Positions 12,133 through 23,462 of a stretch of 64,000 bases of DNA are shown here, one piece after another. This DNA is from Desarmillaria ectypa. Lineage: Eukaryota; Basidiomycota; Agaricomycetes; Agaricales; Physalacriaceae. The translations under genes were made by a program, and so were the position numbers. Below the pieces are notes generated by a model. It saw only the letters and a list, made by a program, of their open reading frames with translations. It was not told the origin of the DNA and ran no database searches. Numbering within the stretch: position 1 is the stretch's first letter; every line of letters begins with the position of its first letter. Location of the stretch: NCBI GenBank assembly GCA_030407005.1, contig JAUDYN010000002.1, positions 1,054,001-1,118,000 of the forward strand, in the 5' to 3' direction.

Positions 12133-14119
12133 ATGCTCGCTGTGCAGGCTCACTCCACTGCCAGGCTCACTGCGGCCACATTCCGGGTTGCTTTCATCTA
12201 CTCAGCTAGAAAATACAGCACCCCCGCCAGTAGTACGCCAAAGGGCAAGGTTTGGGACTCGGTTGACGATGCCGTCAAGGATATAAAGTCTAGAGATGTT
12301 CTGTTGTGCGGAGGTGCGTTTTTCCGTTTATCGAGGGTTAGCCTTATCTGACAGACACGATCACAGGATTCGGTCTTGCTGGCATTCCAGGTATTTGTCG
12401 TTCGGACTCCTTGTTGTGAATGCTGACTGAAGATATGGTATTGTAGATACTCTTCTGGGCGCCCTAGCAAAGCGAAAGGATGTCACGGACCTTACAGGTG
12501 TCTCGAATAATGCTGGCTCAGGAGATTTTGGTCTAGGTATGCGATTCGTCGGACTTCGTCCCTAGACGCAACGCTCATTGTGTACGAGGAAAACTTCTCA
12601 ACACGGAGCAACTGGGAAAGATCGTAGCATCATATCCGGGAGGGTATGTACGCTTGTGTATCTAATTTGAGTCCTCGTTCTAAGGCGCTTCTCAGGAATA
12701 AGAAATTCGAGGCCCTTTATCTCAAGGGTGCAATATCACTTGAGCTCGTACCGCAGGGGACACTCGCAGAAAGGCTCCGCGCACATGCAGCCGGGATTCC
12801 TGCGTTTTTTACGCCCACAGGCGCGTCAACGGCGGTTGAACAAGGTGCTATACCCGTCCGATACAAACCCGGTGGCATATCGGCAGGCATTGAAATGCCT
12901 GGTATCAAAAAGGAGAGCCGAGAAATTGGAGGCAGACGGTATATCCTCGAGCCTTCACTTGCGGGTGATGTCGCATTCGTTAGGGCATGGAAAGTTGACG
13001 AAATTGGGAACTGCGTCTTTAGGTTAGCTTTCTTTTTTTTTTTTTGTCGGGACACTAGTCTGACGCGTACGCAGATATGCTTCTCAGAACTTCAACACAG
13101 TCATGGCGAAAAACGCGAAACTTACAATTGTCGAAGCGGAAAACATTGTTCCTATTGGATCCATCTCCCCAAATGCGATTCATCTCTCCGGTGTTTATGT
13201 CGACAGAATCGTGAAGGCAACGTCCCCCAAGACGATTGAATACGTCACCCTCGCTACGTCTGGCACGGATGAATCCACTCTATCTCCCGAGAAAGCTGCC
13301 GCCCAAGCTCAGCGACGTCACATCGCCAGCAGAGCCGCGAAGGAAATCAAGGACGGCTTCCACGTTAATCTTGGTATCGGCATGCCCACGCTTGTTCCGG
13401 AATATTTGGAGAAGGGCGTCCGTGTCTGGCTGCAGAGTGAGAACGGTATTCTTGGAATGGGACCTTACCCCACGAAGGAACAACTCGACGCGTGAGTGCC
13501 GGCGTGGAAGTATCGGTGTCTTCTGATCTTCCGTGTGTACAGGGATCTGATTAACGCCGGCAAGGAGACAGTTACACTCGTTCCAGGAGCTTCGGTATTT
13601 GGTATGGAATTCACAAACACACGCTATGGCACATCATCTTACCAGTCGTTTAGATTCCAGTGAATCTTTTGCTATGATCCGCGGAGGCCATATTGATATT
13701 GCCATTCTCGGTGTATGTGTGACTTCCGTTCATCCATTAGTAACATAAATTCATGACACATATAGGCCATGGAAGTCTCGCAAGCTGGAGATATCGCCAA
13801 CTTCATGATCCCCGGAAAGATGGTCAAAGGCATTGGAGGAGCAATGGACCTCGTATCCAACCCCGACAAGACCAAGGTTCTCGTCACCATGGAACACACG
13901 ACTAGAGATGGAAGTCCCAAAATTCTCAAAGAGTGCTCGCTGCCGTTGACTGGAGCCAGGACCGTCAGCCAAATTATTACGGAACTAGCTGTGTTCAACG
14001 TTGACCGTGCAAACGGTGGCCTCGAGCTCGTCGATCTCGCAAAGGGAGTGACGCTAGAGGAAGTGAAGGCCAAGACGGGATGTGACTTCAAAGTGGCGAA
14101 TCAAATAGGAACATGGTGA
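12133..14119 (+). CDS. OXCT1: Succinyl-CoA:3-ketoacid CoA transferase, mitochondrial
   Basis: Transfers CoA from succinyl-CoA to acetoacetate in ketone-body use, in the mitochondrial matrix. The N-terminus is rich in Arg, Ala, Ser and Thr with few acidic residues, like a targeting peptide ([20 protein letters not shown]). The alpha half shows VLLCGG, a 24-base exon coding FGLAGIP, then [29 protein letters not shown] and [14 protein letters not shown]. The beta half shows [15 protein letters not shown] and the active-site motif [12 protein letters not shown] containing the catalytic Glu, then [10 protein letters not shown] and [22 protein letters not shown]. About eight short introns are needed. 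Length is about 520 residues, the normal size for a fused alpha-beta enzyme. I chose MLAVQAH at 12133 because it begins the targeting peptide; an upstream in-frame ATG exists at 12091. Confidence 0.93.
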
Positions 14120-14302
14120 TTGTTTACCATCATATGCCTAGAACGCCATTGCATCTGTAATTTACCCCAACATCAATTTCAATCTTGGACTCTTGATGAG
14201 GAGGATCACGAATTCCGCTGGTTGATAACTTAGCATTTGAAGACAGACATAAATTTCTTCCAAAGATCTCCATCAGGGCTCAGGCCCAGGCGTTGGTTCC
14301 CG

Positions 14303-16970
14303 TTAGCTGCGTTTCCTCCCCTTCCCCTTCACTGCACCATTCTCCGTATTCGCTAATATCCGTTCGATCTCCGCACGAATCTCACCGAGACTTATTCTCA
14401 GCGCCTTCGCGTCCTCAAACTTCCGATGCGCGTTGGCCTCCTCTACAAACGACTCTAAGAGTGCTTCTTGCTCCAGTAGAGGCTGTAGCACATGGGCAAC
14501 CTCTGAATCAGGATCAATGATCGGGGCTTCCACCACTGTACTCGAGGACTTCTTGTGTTTGGGCTTCGCCTTTGGCAGTGACTGGAGCACTTGTGAGCCA
14601 AAGATCAGACGAAAAGTAATATCCGAACTTACTTGAAGTGGGAACATATGCTTCTGTAGGAATATGTTAGCCCGTGTTGTAACGGCCATCTGAACACGAC
14701 CTTGAGAGCTTCCCGGGGTACAAGGAAGCTTCCGTATTCGTTTCGCGACAGCATCATACTGCGCAAAGATATCGAGCAAACGTTTGCGTGCTGCGGTGGC
14801 TTCTTTTGTCGGATGCTCATCTTGACTACGAAGAAAATTCCATGAATAATCAAACGTCTCGAGATAAGGAAGAACCCACTTGAGGCTAACAATGAGCTCT
14901 TGAAATTGAGGCAAGCAATCTTCGAGCTCTTTCTCAAGCTCTAGAAGGACTTGGTACAGTTTCGAAAAAGTTGGAACAGTATTCATTTCCTGCTGATACT
15001 GTTGTCGTCTGTTTGTAGAAATCTCTTGAGCACAGCTGTGTCAGCGAAGGAATCTGCGATGCACTTACAGTAGTATAGGGCGGCAATCCTGGCATATCCT
15101 AACACCCTTCAAGAATTTCTCCGAGTCGTCCTCTGGTTCTTCAACTGGCCTTTTCCCTGCACTTCCGGGACCGCTCACGCTCCCCACTCGTCTCTTCTTA
15201 ACACCGTAGTCCACGCCTTCGCCGACCTCTTCTATTTTCCGTGACTTTGGCTCAACGACGAATAATGTTGAACACTGGATAAGTCGTTGTGGATGTCTCA
15301 CAGGTAGAGAACATATGATCTTCCCACAGAGTCGACAGTGATGTTTCCGATTTGTGAGGGGATGGAAGGATGCGCTAAATGGATGGATCGTGAGTGGAAG
15401 ATAAGAGGGAAAACCCGTTTAATTTACCGGCATAGAGGGCATTTGCTAACGGCAGCATCTTCTTCCCATGGTGTTATTCGCTGTTCAGCCGCTAATGGTA
15501 GTCAATATGGGTGGTATCTTCAAGTGTGAAAGTAGATATTATACCTCGCACATCATTTTGACCTCCTCCAGATGACAATACACCCTTCCATAGTCCAGTG
15601 GCATCTGATATACTCATTCGCTTCAAGTCCCCAAATTCCAAGTCAAACAATGAGGATGCCCGCCGATTTCCTCCCGGCCGAGAATGTTTCTCCTCTCCAG
15701 TAGCAGGATGACCTCCCATTGGGAAATGAAGCACGATCAGCTTCTCGAGCCTTCGTTCTAATTTGGTGCGTTCTATCCGCTTCTGCATGCCTGATTCCTC
15801 CACGCCATCTCGTGAGGTTTTTCGTAGGGCAAGAAATTCATCTGTTCGGGGTCGGTAAACACCTTTCGGTTGGAAGCCCGGTCGGTATGGGGCGGCTGAT
15901 CGTGTTATGGGTGTCGCAAGGGGAGGCGTGGTCGTTGATGATCTAGAAGGTGTAGGACGAACTGATGCAGAGGACGAGGGCCTAGGAGCGAGTGAAACGG
16001 ATGGAGATGGATGTAGAGAGATCGTTCGTGTTGGTGGCGTAACTGCTTGAGGTGAAGGGGGTAATGATGGTGATGCATGAGATGATACAAATGATACAAA
16101 TGTGCTTCTGCCTCCATTAATGGTGCTGCTAGTAACAGTCGTCAATTTAGTGTCTGAAGTTGGCTTGTTGTCTTTGGACAAAGGTAAGGGTACTGGCGAA
16201 GGAGTTATCCGACTAGAAGAGTCTGGGGAGAGGAGAGGGCTGGATCGGCTTGCAGCATATACATTGTCTGTTGGAGGCATACTGTGCCGAAGATTACTGG
16301 GTACGGCGGCGGCGGCGGAACCTGTGCGAGAATGTTGAGGACTCAGAAGAGAAGGTGCCTTGAGTGTCCGAGATGTTCTGGGGACATGGCGAAAAGTGGA
16401 AGCTTTTCGGACATTGCTAACGCGCAGTAAAGGTTTACTGGCTTGCGATGGGCTGCCAGAAGATGATGCAGTAGGTGATGAAGGGGCCGTCGAAGGTGTC
16501 TCGTGGCGTTCTAAAGGGTGTTCGTGTGTCGTCGTCGTTGGCTCGACCATCAATGGCACTGCCCCATTTTCTTTCGGCGGCTCCGGAGGCTCACTGGTGT
16601 TAGGAGAATCGGGCGGACTTGGAAGGCCATTAATCGTCGCAGACGGGGTAGGTTCAAGCACAACAATTGGTTCCGCTGGCGGCGCCTGCGTCTTCAAGGT
16701 GAAGGCTGTCACAGAATCCTTCTCCCATGAGTCATAGTTCAACTGTACTGGTGGGCCAATGATGCTCGTCGGCCTGGATAATGACGGAGGAGGTGAAGCA
16801 TTAGGCGTGAGCCGCGAGTTTGAGACAGTGCGTGAGTGCCTTTTCGACTTGAATAGCTGTGAGTAGTCCTCTGAAACGTCAGAAAGCCAACAACGTACCC
16901 TGTAAGCCTGATACGGAACATTTGGCGGTGAGCTCTCTGGATCCTGCATGTTGGTAGAGAACCGCGACAA
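14303..16970 (-). CDS. PEP7: PEP7/VAC1 (rabenosyn-5-like), FYVE zinc finger and Rab-binding domains
   Basis: Endosomal tether for Golgi-to-vacuole traffic, linking PI3P membranes, Rab5-type GTPases and SNARE regulators. The N-terminal 450 residues are Ser/Thr/Pro-rich and disordered. An intron with branch TTGAC and acceptor CCATTAG joins GGQNDVR to AAEQRITPWEEDAAV. The FYVE finger follows: KCPLCRASFHPLTNRKHHCR with CRLCGKIIC, then after an insertion of about 60 residues the final CQDC pair. The C-terminal 230 residues are helical and end with the rabenosyn Rab-binding signature EQEALLESFVEEANAHRKFE. The start is the ATG at 16970; MQDPESS seven codons later is an alternative. The neighbour OXCT gene converges from the left, with about 180 bases between stops. 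Confidence 0.9.
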
Positions 16971-17496
16971 GCTTCGTCAAATGATCACACCGCAGAACTA
17001 GTTATAGTTATTTGAGAGGGATACGGCGTCACTGTAGTTGGGCCAGATAGAGCCTCGACAGTGCCGGAGGCTGAGCACTGTTGCTGCTGAACAACGTGAT
17101 AGTTGAAGTCAGAATCTATCACTGCACCACGCCGTTTGATCTCGAAAAGGAAACTCCAGAAAAGGACGCACCCACTATGCGACCGCCAAGCCGCCTCCTT
17201 TCCATTATTAGTCGAAAGCTGTAGAAAGGGTCAATGCAACCTCCGATCATATACCTGACCTAAAATTCCCTGCACCTAGACTCTAATGAATTCCACTCAG
17301 AGCCGTTGGAGTAAACATAAATTAAGGACGATGACGATTGTTTATGGAAGCGCAAGATAAGACTAGAGCCATAACTGCCCTCAATGGTTCCGTGAAATAA
17401 TGAAGAACTGCTGAAGTATAACACTAATAATATAGATAATATTTCACTTCCTGAGTGAAGCTGTACAAATTATAGAGCCATCGATCTTTCGTCCCA
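16971..17496. other. Intergenic between PEP7 promoter and tandem membrane genes
   Basis: I see no gene. It includes a small perfect hairpin (tcact...agtga near 17441) just past the 3' end of the left membrane gene. Confidence 0.4.
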
Positions 17497-18891
17497 TCAC
17501 ATCTTCCCAGCATGAAGACAGTATTCATCTAGCTTCAAGGGCAGCGGGCGAACAACTGGTCTTTGGTAGGTCCAGTCCTTCCCCTGAGCGTATGCAGGCA
17601 AAGGCTGTTGAACAGATTGAGAAATCGGTGGACCCTTCCTATCCAACTGCCTCCAAAAGGCACGCGATAGTGCAGATTCCTCCAAACTTCGGTTCCTCCG
17701 TCGCTATAGTACGATAAACACGGCGGTGGATACTATAGACAAAAGCGCAACTGAGCCAATGACAGCGCCCACGATTATATTTGTGGGTATGGCTTTCTTT
17801 GTCAATTGGGCGGTTCTGTGGGTAATCATTTGTCAAGAGGATAGTAAATAAATGCAGCAAACAACACGCACCCTGGAACTGACGAAGTAGGACTGGACGT
17901 GGTAGGACTAGGCAGGGTACTGGAAAACGTCGACTTGGATGTTATCGACTCGGAACCTGAGGTAGCATTTCTGGATCCGCTTGTCCCTGAAAACGGCTCG
18001 CTTTTAGCAATGGCATTCAGAGGTCTGAAATAGTTCATGGAAAAGAGTGCAAGCTGCAACATATCAGAAATGTACCCAAACTCAGGAGGCCAAGCGACCA
18101 CGTTACAATCCTTTTCAGATAGACTTGTATAATTGAAGGTCATGTCGACAATTCTGTCTTCTGTGAAATTTGTCACCTGAATTGTCGTCACTATCATCAC
18201 TCCTTTAATCGAGAAAGCTCCAAGAAAGAAATCGGAAGGATCATCTTGTTCCCTGCGCAAAGTTATCTTCGTGCTTTGGAGGGTTTCTGCGCTGTCCGGC
18301 GTGATCGTCAGGGACAACACTAGTGGAATGAGCGCTATGACGGTACACCTAACGACGTTTATAACTGCATGCAAACGAACCGAAAATCGAATCAACTCAT
18401 AGTTGGAAGAATGGGAAGAACATGGGAGTCGTTGGCTGGGGTGACCTTGAATGGCTTCACATTTTGACTGCCTGACGAATGACAACCTTGATCGGACCTG
18501 TACGAGATGTTCACCGTCGGTATTGACGGTAGTAAACACGGCATAGTTCCATTTTCCGTTGCTAAACTAAGTACGACCACTTCTTGATTCTGATCAGTAA
18601 AGTCCACGTGGAGATCATGTATCAAAAGATAATAGAAACCTTGCAAGAGGAGGAACTTGTGGCAGACCTGTATGATGGTGGAGGCAAACTCCCGTATCCA
18701 GCTTCCAGGCGCCAGATCCATTTCTCCAACGCTGTGATCTCCTCTCACATCCTTGCATTCTCCCCCTGTGCATAGGCTCTCGGTAAGGATTCGGTATCGT
18801 ATGCCTGAATGGATACCCACACTACTAAATTCAGTGGGAACAGGGTTAGAGTAGAAGGCACTGGACAACGCGAGGACGCGCCCGTCAACAT
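17497..18891 (-). pseudogene. Single-pass membrane glycoprotein, copy A, with an amber after the TM segment
   Basis: Not assigned to a named family. The ectodomain reads GIRYRILTESLCTGGECKDV, EMDLAPGSWIREFASTIIQV, then LQSTKITLRREQDDPSDFF and VTNFTEDRIVDMTFNY, followed by a Ser/Thr-rich stalk (TSSPTSSVPG). An intron with a GTGCGT donor leads to the membrane span IIVGAVIGSVALLSIVSTAVFIVL. Immediately after it comes an in-frame TAG at 17705-17703, then an open basic tail (RRRNRSLEESALSRAFW) of about 68 codons. Copy B keeps Arg-Arg at the same place with no stop, so the tail is ancestral. Either the protein now lacks its tail, the stop is read through, or the gene is dying. The N-terminus is unclear because copy A fuses directly to the end of copy B. 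Confidence 0.55.
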
Positions 18892-20031
18892 CGTATTTTT
18901 TCCTCTTCGAATGACGACGTATATATACGCAGAAACCATGCATCCAAGGGCAAGCAAGCCGAGAACGCTGCCCACAATCGCGCCCGTGTGTGATGCAGGT
19001 CTAGGTGGAACATTCGACGCTGTCGGTGAAACGGGAATGATTCTGTGAAAAGCATGTTGTAAGGCTTATGGGGAAAAAGTATTAATCACTACAGCACGTA
19101 CCCTGATACTGATGAAGCGGTGTCAGATTCAGTGCTAGGAAACGACGGCTTGGATGTAATCGATGTAGACGTGAGCTCTACGGGATTTATAGCGAACAGC
19201 TCACTTTCAACAAATTGATTACAAGGCCTGGAATATTTCATGAAAAAGGGGCACGGTTGGTGCGATATATCAGAAGCGTGCTCAGCCTCAGGAAGCCAGC
19301 GAACAGGACAAAATCCTTGAAGTTTTCAAACGGACTTGAGTAATCGAAGGTCATAAACACGGTTCGGTCTGTTGTGAAATTCGTGACATTCTGAGTCGTC
19401 TTTGTCATCATCTTCAATCTTCCCATGCAGCTTGAGAATGTACCAAGAACATAATCAAGAGGCGTCTCGCGTCTTGCACAAGGTTATCGGTGTGCTTTGG
19501 AGATGTACTGGAGCGCTCTCTAGTGTGATTTGCAAGGACGATGCCAATGTAATGATCGCTGCGAGTATGCACCTGGGTGCATTCAGAAAACATGAAACGT
19601 GCTGTAAAAACACAGCTCACATATGCAAGATTAAATACGACATGACTGGGTGTCAGAGCGAGGAATTAGGGGGAAGCATCAAGGCCTGAGAGGCCGTCGA
19701 CTAGTTTCACGTTTTTGAAGGAATCACAAATTTGGTAGGCATTATGAACACGTCCGTCCTGTTGCAATCAAGAGATTCGGAGACCGCAGTATGCTCCGTT
19801 GATGATATAAGTGAGAATCATTCGCGAATCAAGATCAATCTCCGTATCCAGGCTTGAGCCAAAAAGACAAGGATTCTTCGAAGCCATGGTTTCGATCAGC
19901 CCTTCCCGTCTCGGTGCGGCAAATAGATTCCATCGGAAGTAACACCATTTTTCAATCGATTCGAGTGAGAGAGAAGGTAGGGTAAGCACTGAGCTGAAAT
20001 GAAGAGATGGTAACTTATTTGATATGGCCAT
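18892..20031 (-). pseudogene. Single-pass membrane glycoprotein, copy B, frameshifted
   Basis: Paralogue of the adjacent copy A. MAISNKLPSLHFSSVLTL looks like a signal peptide. Later segments align with copy A in changing frames: HLQSTPITLCKTRDAS in one frame, ETPLDYVLGTFSS and NVTNFTTDRTVFMTFDYSS in the next, then GFCPVRWLPEAEHASDI and MKYSRPCNQFVESELF in a third. That implies at least two indels, near 19480 and 19325. The end is intact: the stalk SVSG, an intron with GTACGT and TTTTCACAG, then the membrane span IVGSVLGLLALGCMVSAYIYVV followed by IRRGKN. The function of the pair is unknown; the layout suggests a cell-surface sensor or adhesion protein (inference). Confidence 0.55.
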
Positions 20032-21269
20032 TTAGAGTTCGGAGTGCCTAAAATCTTCGCTCGGTATCAGCATAGGTGGGGTCCTAACTCCCCTGTCTTC
20101 GCGAGGTTATAACAGAGGCAAGGAAAAAAACGAAGAACAAAGTGAGGTTATCGACGAGGGTAGGCTGTGTAGTTGCTAGTCTTTAAAGTAAATCGAGTAC
20201 GAAGATGAGGTGAAAAACATGGCCCGCCGTGCCATATCGCCGTTGAGTGGTAACGGTGTGCAGGTGCTGAGTGCGCGGCATGCCGCTATCGCCATTGCGA
20301 AGTTGCGGCCTCTGTTGTTGCAGTCGTTACCTATATCTAAAGTATATTTTGAGTGAGCGCTTTGAAGCTAGATGCCAACTTGTTGCCTTTCAGAGGCGCA
20401 TTGTATTGTTAGAATGGAAAATGTGAAAACAGGGATACGAACAGATATAAAAGCTAACATTTAGTCGCTCTGGGAGACCTGTGCCATCTCAATGAATGTC
20501 ATGATAAATTATTCCATATGTAGTCCCCGAAAGAGCATACCATGTTGAAAAGGCTGTCGCGCTGCGATAGAGATTGTACAAAAAAAATTATTGTCAGAAT
20601 CAATATGATGCTGAGCTGTTGGAAATAGTCCGGCAATACCCGGAATCACTCCCTTCAACCGACGCTGACCTTAGAAACTCTATTTCAACTCCGAGCACGA
20701 GTTCCTCAGGCATAAGGCACTGATGCATGAACCTCACTGTCCTTTGGCACCTAGTCTTGGCACCGTACTCTTCGGAGCCGACTTGAACCTACTCTATGAA
20801 GACATAGCACTGGCCCTTCTCGCCATTCGATCTCTCCTACAATATGTTTACATTGAAATATCTGAATCTTGTAGCTCATGAGGACGAAAAAGTGACGCTT
20901 ATCAATCAACTTCACCCATAATTGACAATCATCTCACTGCTGACGTCTCTGTGCCACGCTAATCTTTATATCACAGCCCCGGTAGGAAAACGGTCTGTGT
21001 TTAGACTTGATATGTTTCAGCTGGTAACTTCGACCATGTTGGTCTTCCATATTCGTGAAATGAGCATCGGTGCTGAGAAGCGAATTCCATCTTTGTTAAT
21101 CGGAAACACTTGCTGTAGAAACGACTAGCCAATAACAGTGTTTGGGTTTTCATACGAATATTGCCCGAGTTTTGGGTTGCTTAAGTCATGGCAGGACATC
21201 AGCGCCTCTTGATGATGATACACTAGCCCTGGTTCCGTGCTCTCCGTGATTTCCCCGATCCACCTTATT
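20032..21269. other. Intergenic, nothing recognised
   Basis: About 1.2 kb without a supportable gene. A 45-codon ORF begins at 20221 (MARRAISPLSGNG) but has no recognisable relative. No RNA gene or repeat was seen. Confidence 0.4.
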
Positions 21270-21280
21270 CATATATATAT
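21270..21280 (+). promoter_or_regulatory. TATA box of the 7TM gene
   Basis: catatatatat lies about 36 bases upstream of the ATG at 21316. The position implies a very short 5' leader. Confidence 0.5.
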
Positions 21281-21315
21281 CCTATCAGGCTGTAGGCTCC
21301 TGTCGCTTTCTAGAG

Positions 21316-22709
21316 ATGTCGATATCTCCCGCTCCACTTGAAGCGTTCTTTATCGCCCTTCAAGTCGAGATACTTCTCTATGGTAAATAGCAGTCACGTC
21401 TCGGTTGTGTCCTTCGCAACTGACCAATCTTCATTCCGCAGGAATGTATACATGTTTATTTGCTAGCTCTCTCTACATTTTGGTGTGAGTTCCGCCTCTG
21501 AAAAGGGAGGCACTCCACTAACGGACAATGTTTCATCGCGGCAGATACAAAAGGAAGAAGACAAGAGTGGTGAATATCATGATAGCCTTGAACACTATCA
21601 TGTGGAGCTTGGCAACATCGCACCTGGCGGTTAGCTTCAACCAAAACTACCGGGCGATTTTCCGGGACCATGGTGTAGAAGATCCAGCCGTGTTTGAGAA
21701 TAATGCCTCTCCTTGGATCTGCACGGAGCTGTCTCTAGAAAACATGAATGTGTGTAGTGTCTAGCTTTTTATTTATTTTAACAAACACTAATACTTTGTC
21801 AGTTTGTCATCGGAGATAGTGTTGTGATTTGGAGGGCATGGGTCCTGTGGAATCGTAAACGGTGGATTCTCCTCGTGTCTGCAGTATTCCTTTTGGTAAC
21901 ACTGGGTGAGTAATTCAGTTCACCTGCATTGTACTACACACGCTTACGTTTGTATAGGAGCCGGTATCGGAGTAACTTTCGCCTTTGCTACTGCTCCAAA
22001 GGCGGTCAGCGTCTTTGAGAACCCCAGTTTACATATCTGGGAGCTCATGTTTATCCTGTCAACAATGGCAACGAATATTTGGGCAACATCCCTCATTGCT
22101 TATCGCGCGTGGTTCGTTGTCTTCCTCCATTTGCAGAATTTCTTCTTCACCAACGTCCTCGTCAAAGGACTCACAACAGGGTAATCCGCGCCTTAACCGG
22201 CGAGGCTATCATGGCCCGGTTTCGTCGGCAGAATGGTATCCTCGCGCTTTTGATCGAATCAGGTATCTTTTATTCCTGCACCTGGGTACGCTCTTTTTGC
22301 CGTTTTCTCCTTTTGGAGAATCTAATCGAAAGACAGTTAATAGCAATTATCGTTACTCTTTGTGGAAACAAGGGAGCGTATGTCGTGATATATATGCTCT
22401 CTCAGCTGACTGTGAGTTATTACCATGTTCAAGTACTAGCTGTGCGACGTTTATACCATCTCCTGCTGACAGGCCATCTATCCCACACTCATCATAACTC
22501 TTGTTGGCTTAAGATCTACGCTCGATGTGGCTATCGAGACTTTTCAGGACACGCAGTATGGGCAGAGAGGTGCAGGAGATTATCATTTAGGCGTGAAGAT
22601 TGAAGTCCAGGCGACAACGCTTACTTCGCATCACGAAGATCTTGAAACAGGTGTTCTGGTGATTGATGCCAAGTCTAATGGCCTTGTTCTTATGAATGAT
22701 AGACCTTGA
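21316..22709 (+). CDS. Seven-transmembrane protein of Agaricomycete-expanded family
   Basis: Integral membrane protein of a receptor-like family that is expanded in mushrooms; ligands are unknown. Exon 1 is MSISPAPLEAFFIALQVEIL, and introns (GTAAAT, GTGAGT and others of about 50 nt) link successive membrane segments: TCLFASSLYILV, VNIMIALNTIMWSLATSHLA, FVIGDSVVIWRAWVLWNRK, WILLVSAVFLLVTLG, GIGVTFAFA and MFILSTMATNIWATSLIAYR. Later parts are LLIESGIFYSCTW and AYVVIYMLSQLT, then the cytoplasmic tail ends in a hydrophilic stretch. The motif WRAWVLWNRKRW after the fourth segment is typical of this family. About 370 residues, apparently intact. Confidence 0.75.
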
Positions 22710-22888
22710 ACTTGATAATGAATACAGAAGGATGTAATAATAGAAAGTATTTAATATAGACATCAGTGGGTGTAACCTCGCTCTATGGGAGAGCGAGACC
22801 ACTGAGGGAAAACGGCCAAGACAACTGAGGAACGATGTATATTTGAGGAAGAAAGCAACGAGAGAAAGGGAGAGTTATAGGTAGTCGA

Positions 22889-23439
22889 CTACGAAGGGAG
22901 GATAAGAGAGACGTTGCCTAAACGGGCGCTAAGTATGTAAGTATGTGGCGTAAAGCGAAGTGGATCTGGATTCACGGAGGTAATGAGTAATGACGACGTG
23001 GTAAGCATGCTTACACTGAGATACCAATTCGTTATAAGATGCTCACCACTGTCTGCGTCGAATCTCCACTCTATTGCCAAGGTAAGGCTAAAATTCTGGG
23101 TCAAATAGAAGCCAAGTAGAGCAAGTCCGTCAGTCGCGACAGCGCATGAGAAACCTGCTCGTAGAGAGGATATGTCTTGATCCCTGCCTCGGCCCTCGAG
23201 AACTTCAAGCTGGTAGAGAGTCATCCAGAACGTAAGCGCTGCTTGCTGAAATTGCAGTTGACGGAACATACTTTCCGGATGACATAATTCTGCTTGTCGA
23301 AGAAGGAAGGGGAGAGAGATCTTATTCGCGCCAAATGATATCCATGACCATGGATAGATGTTGCAATATATTCGTAGAGTGTCGTCTTGCGACCATATAA
23401 CTTTACCGGTAAATTGTTTACACTATTATATAAATCCAC
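22889..23439 (-). CDS. Uncertain ORF pair downstream of the hypothetical gene
   Basis: Two overlapping minus-strand frames, one starting MDLYNSVNNLPVKLYG at 23439 and one running through AALTFWMTLYQLEVLEGRGR to a stop at 22889. The second frame stays open further upstream (IYPWSWISFGANKISL), so it could be the 3' exon of the gene ending at 23463, but I could not find a splice pair that keeps both in frame. No family recognised. Confidence 0.25.
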
Positions 23440-23462
23440 AATAAAGTCGCAATACCCTCACC

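Noticed and set aside
13672..14091. 139-codon minus-strand ORF opposite the CoA transferase
   Set aside because: It is the antisense shadow of conserved coding sequence and has no motif of its own.
16878..16919. 42-nt in-frame intron in the PEP7 N-terminus
   Set aside because: The size is below the usual range here and the frame is open without splicing, so it cannot be decided.
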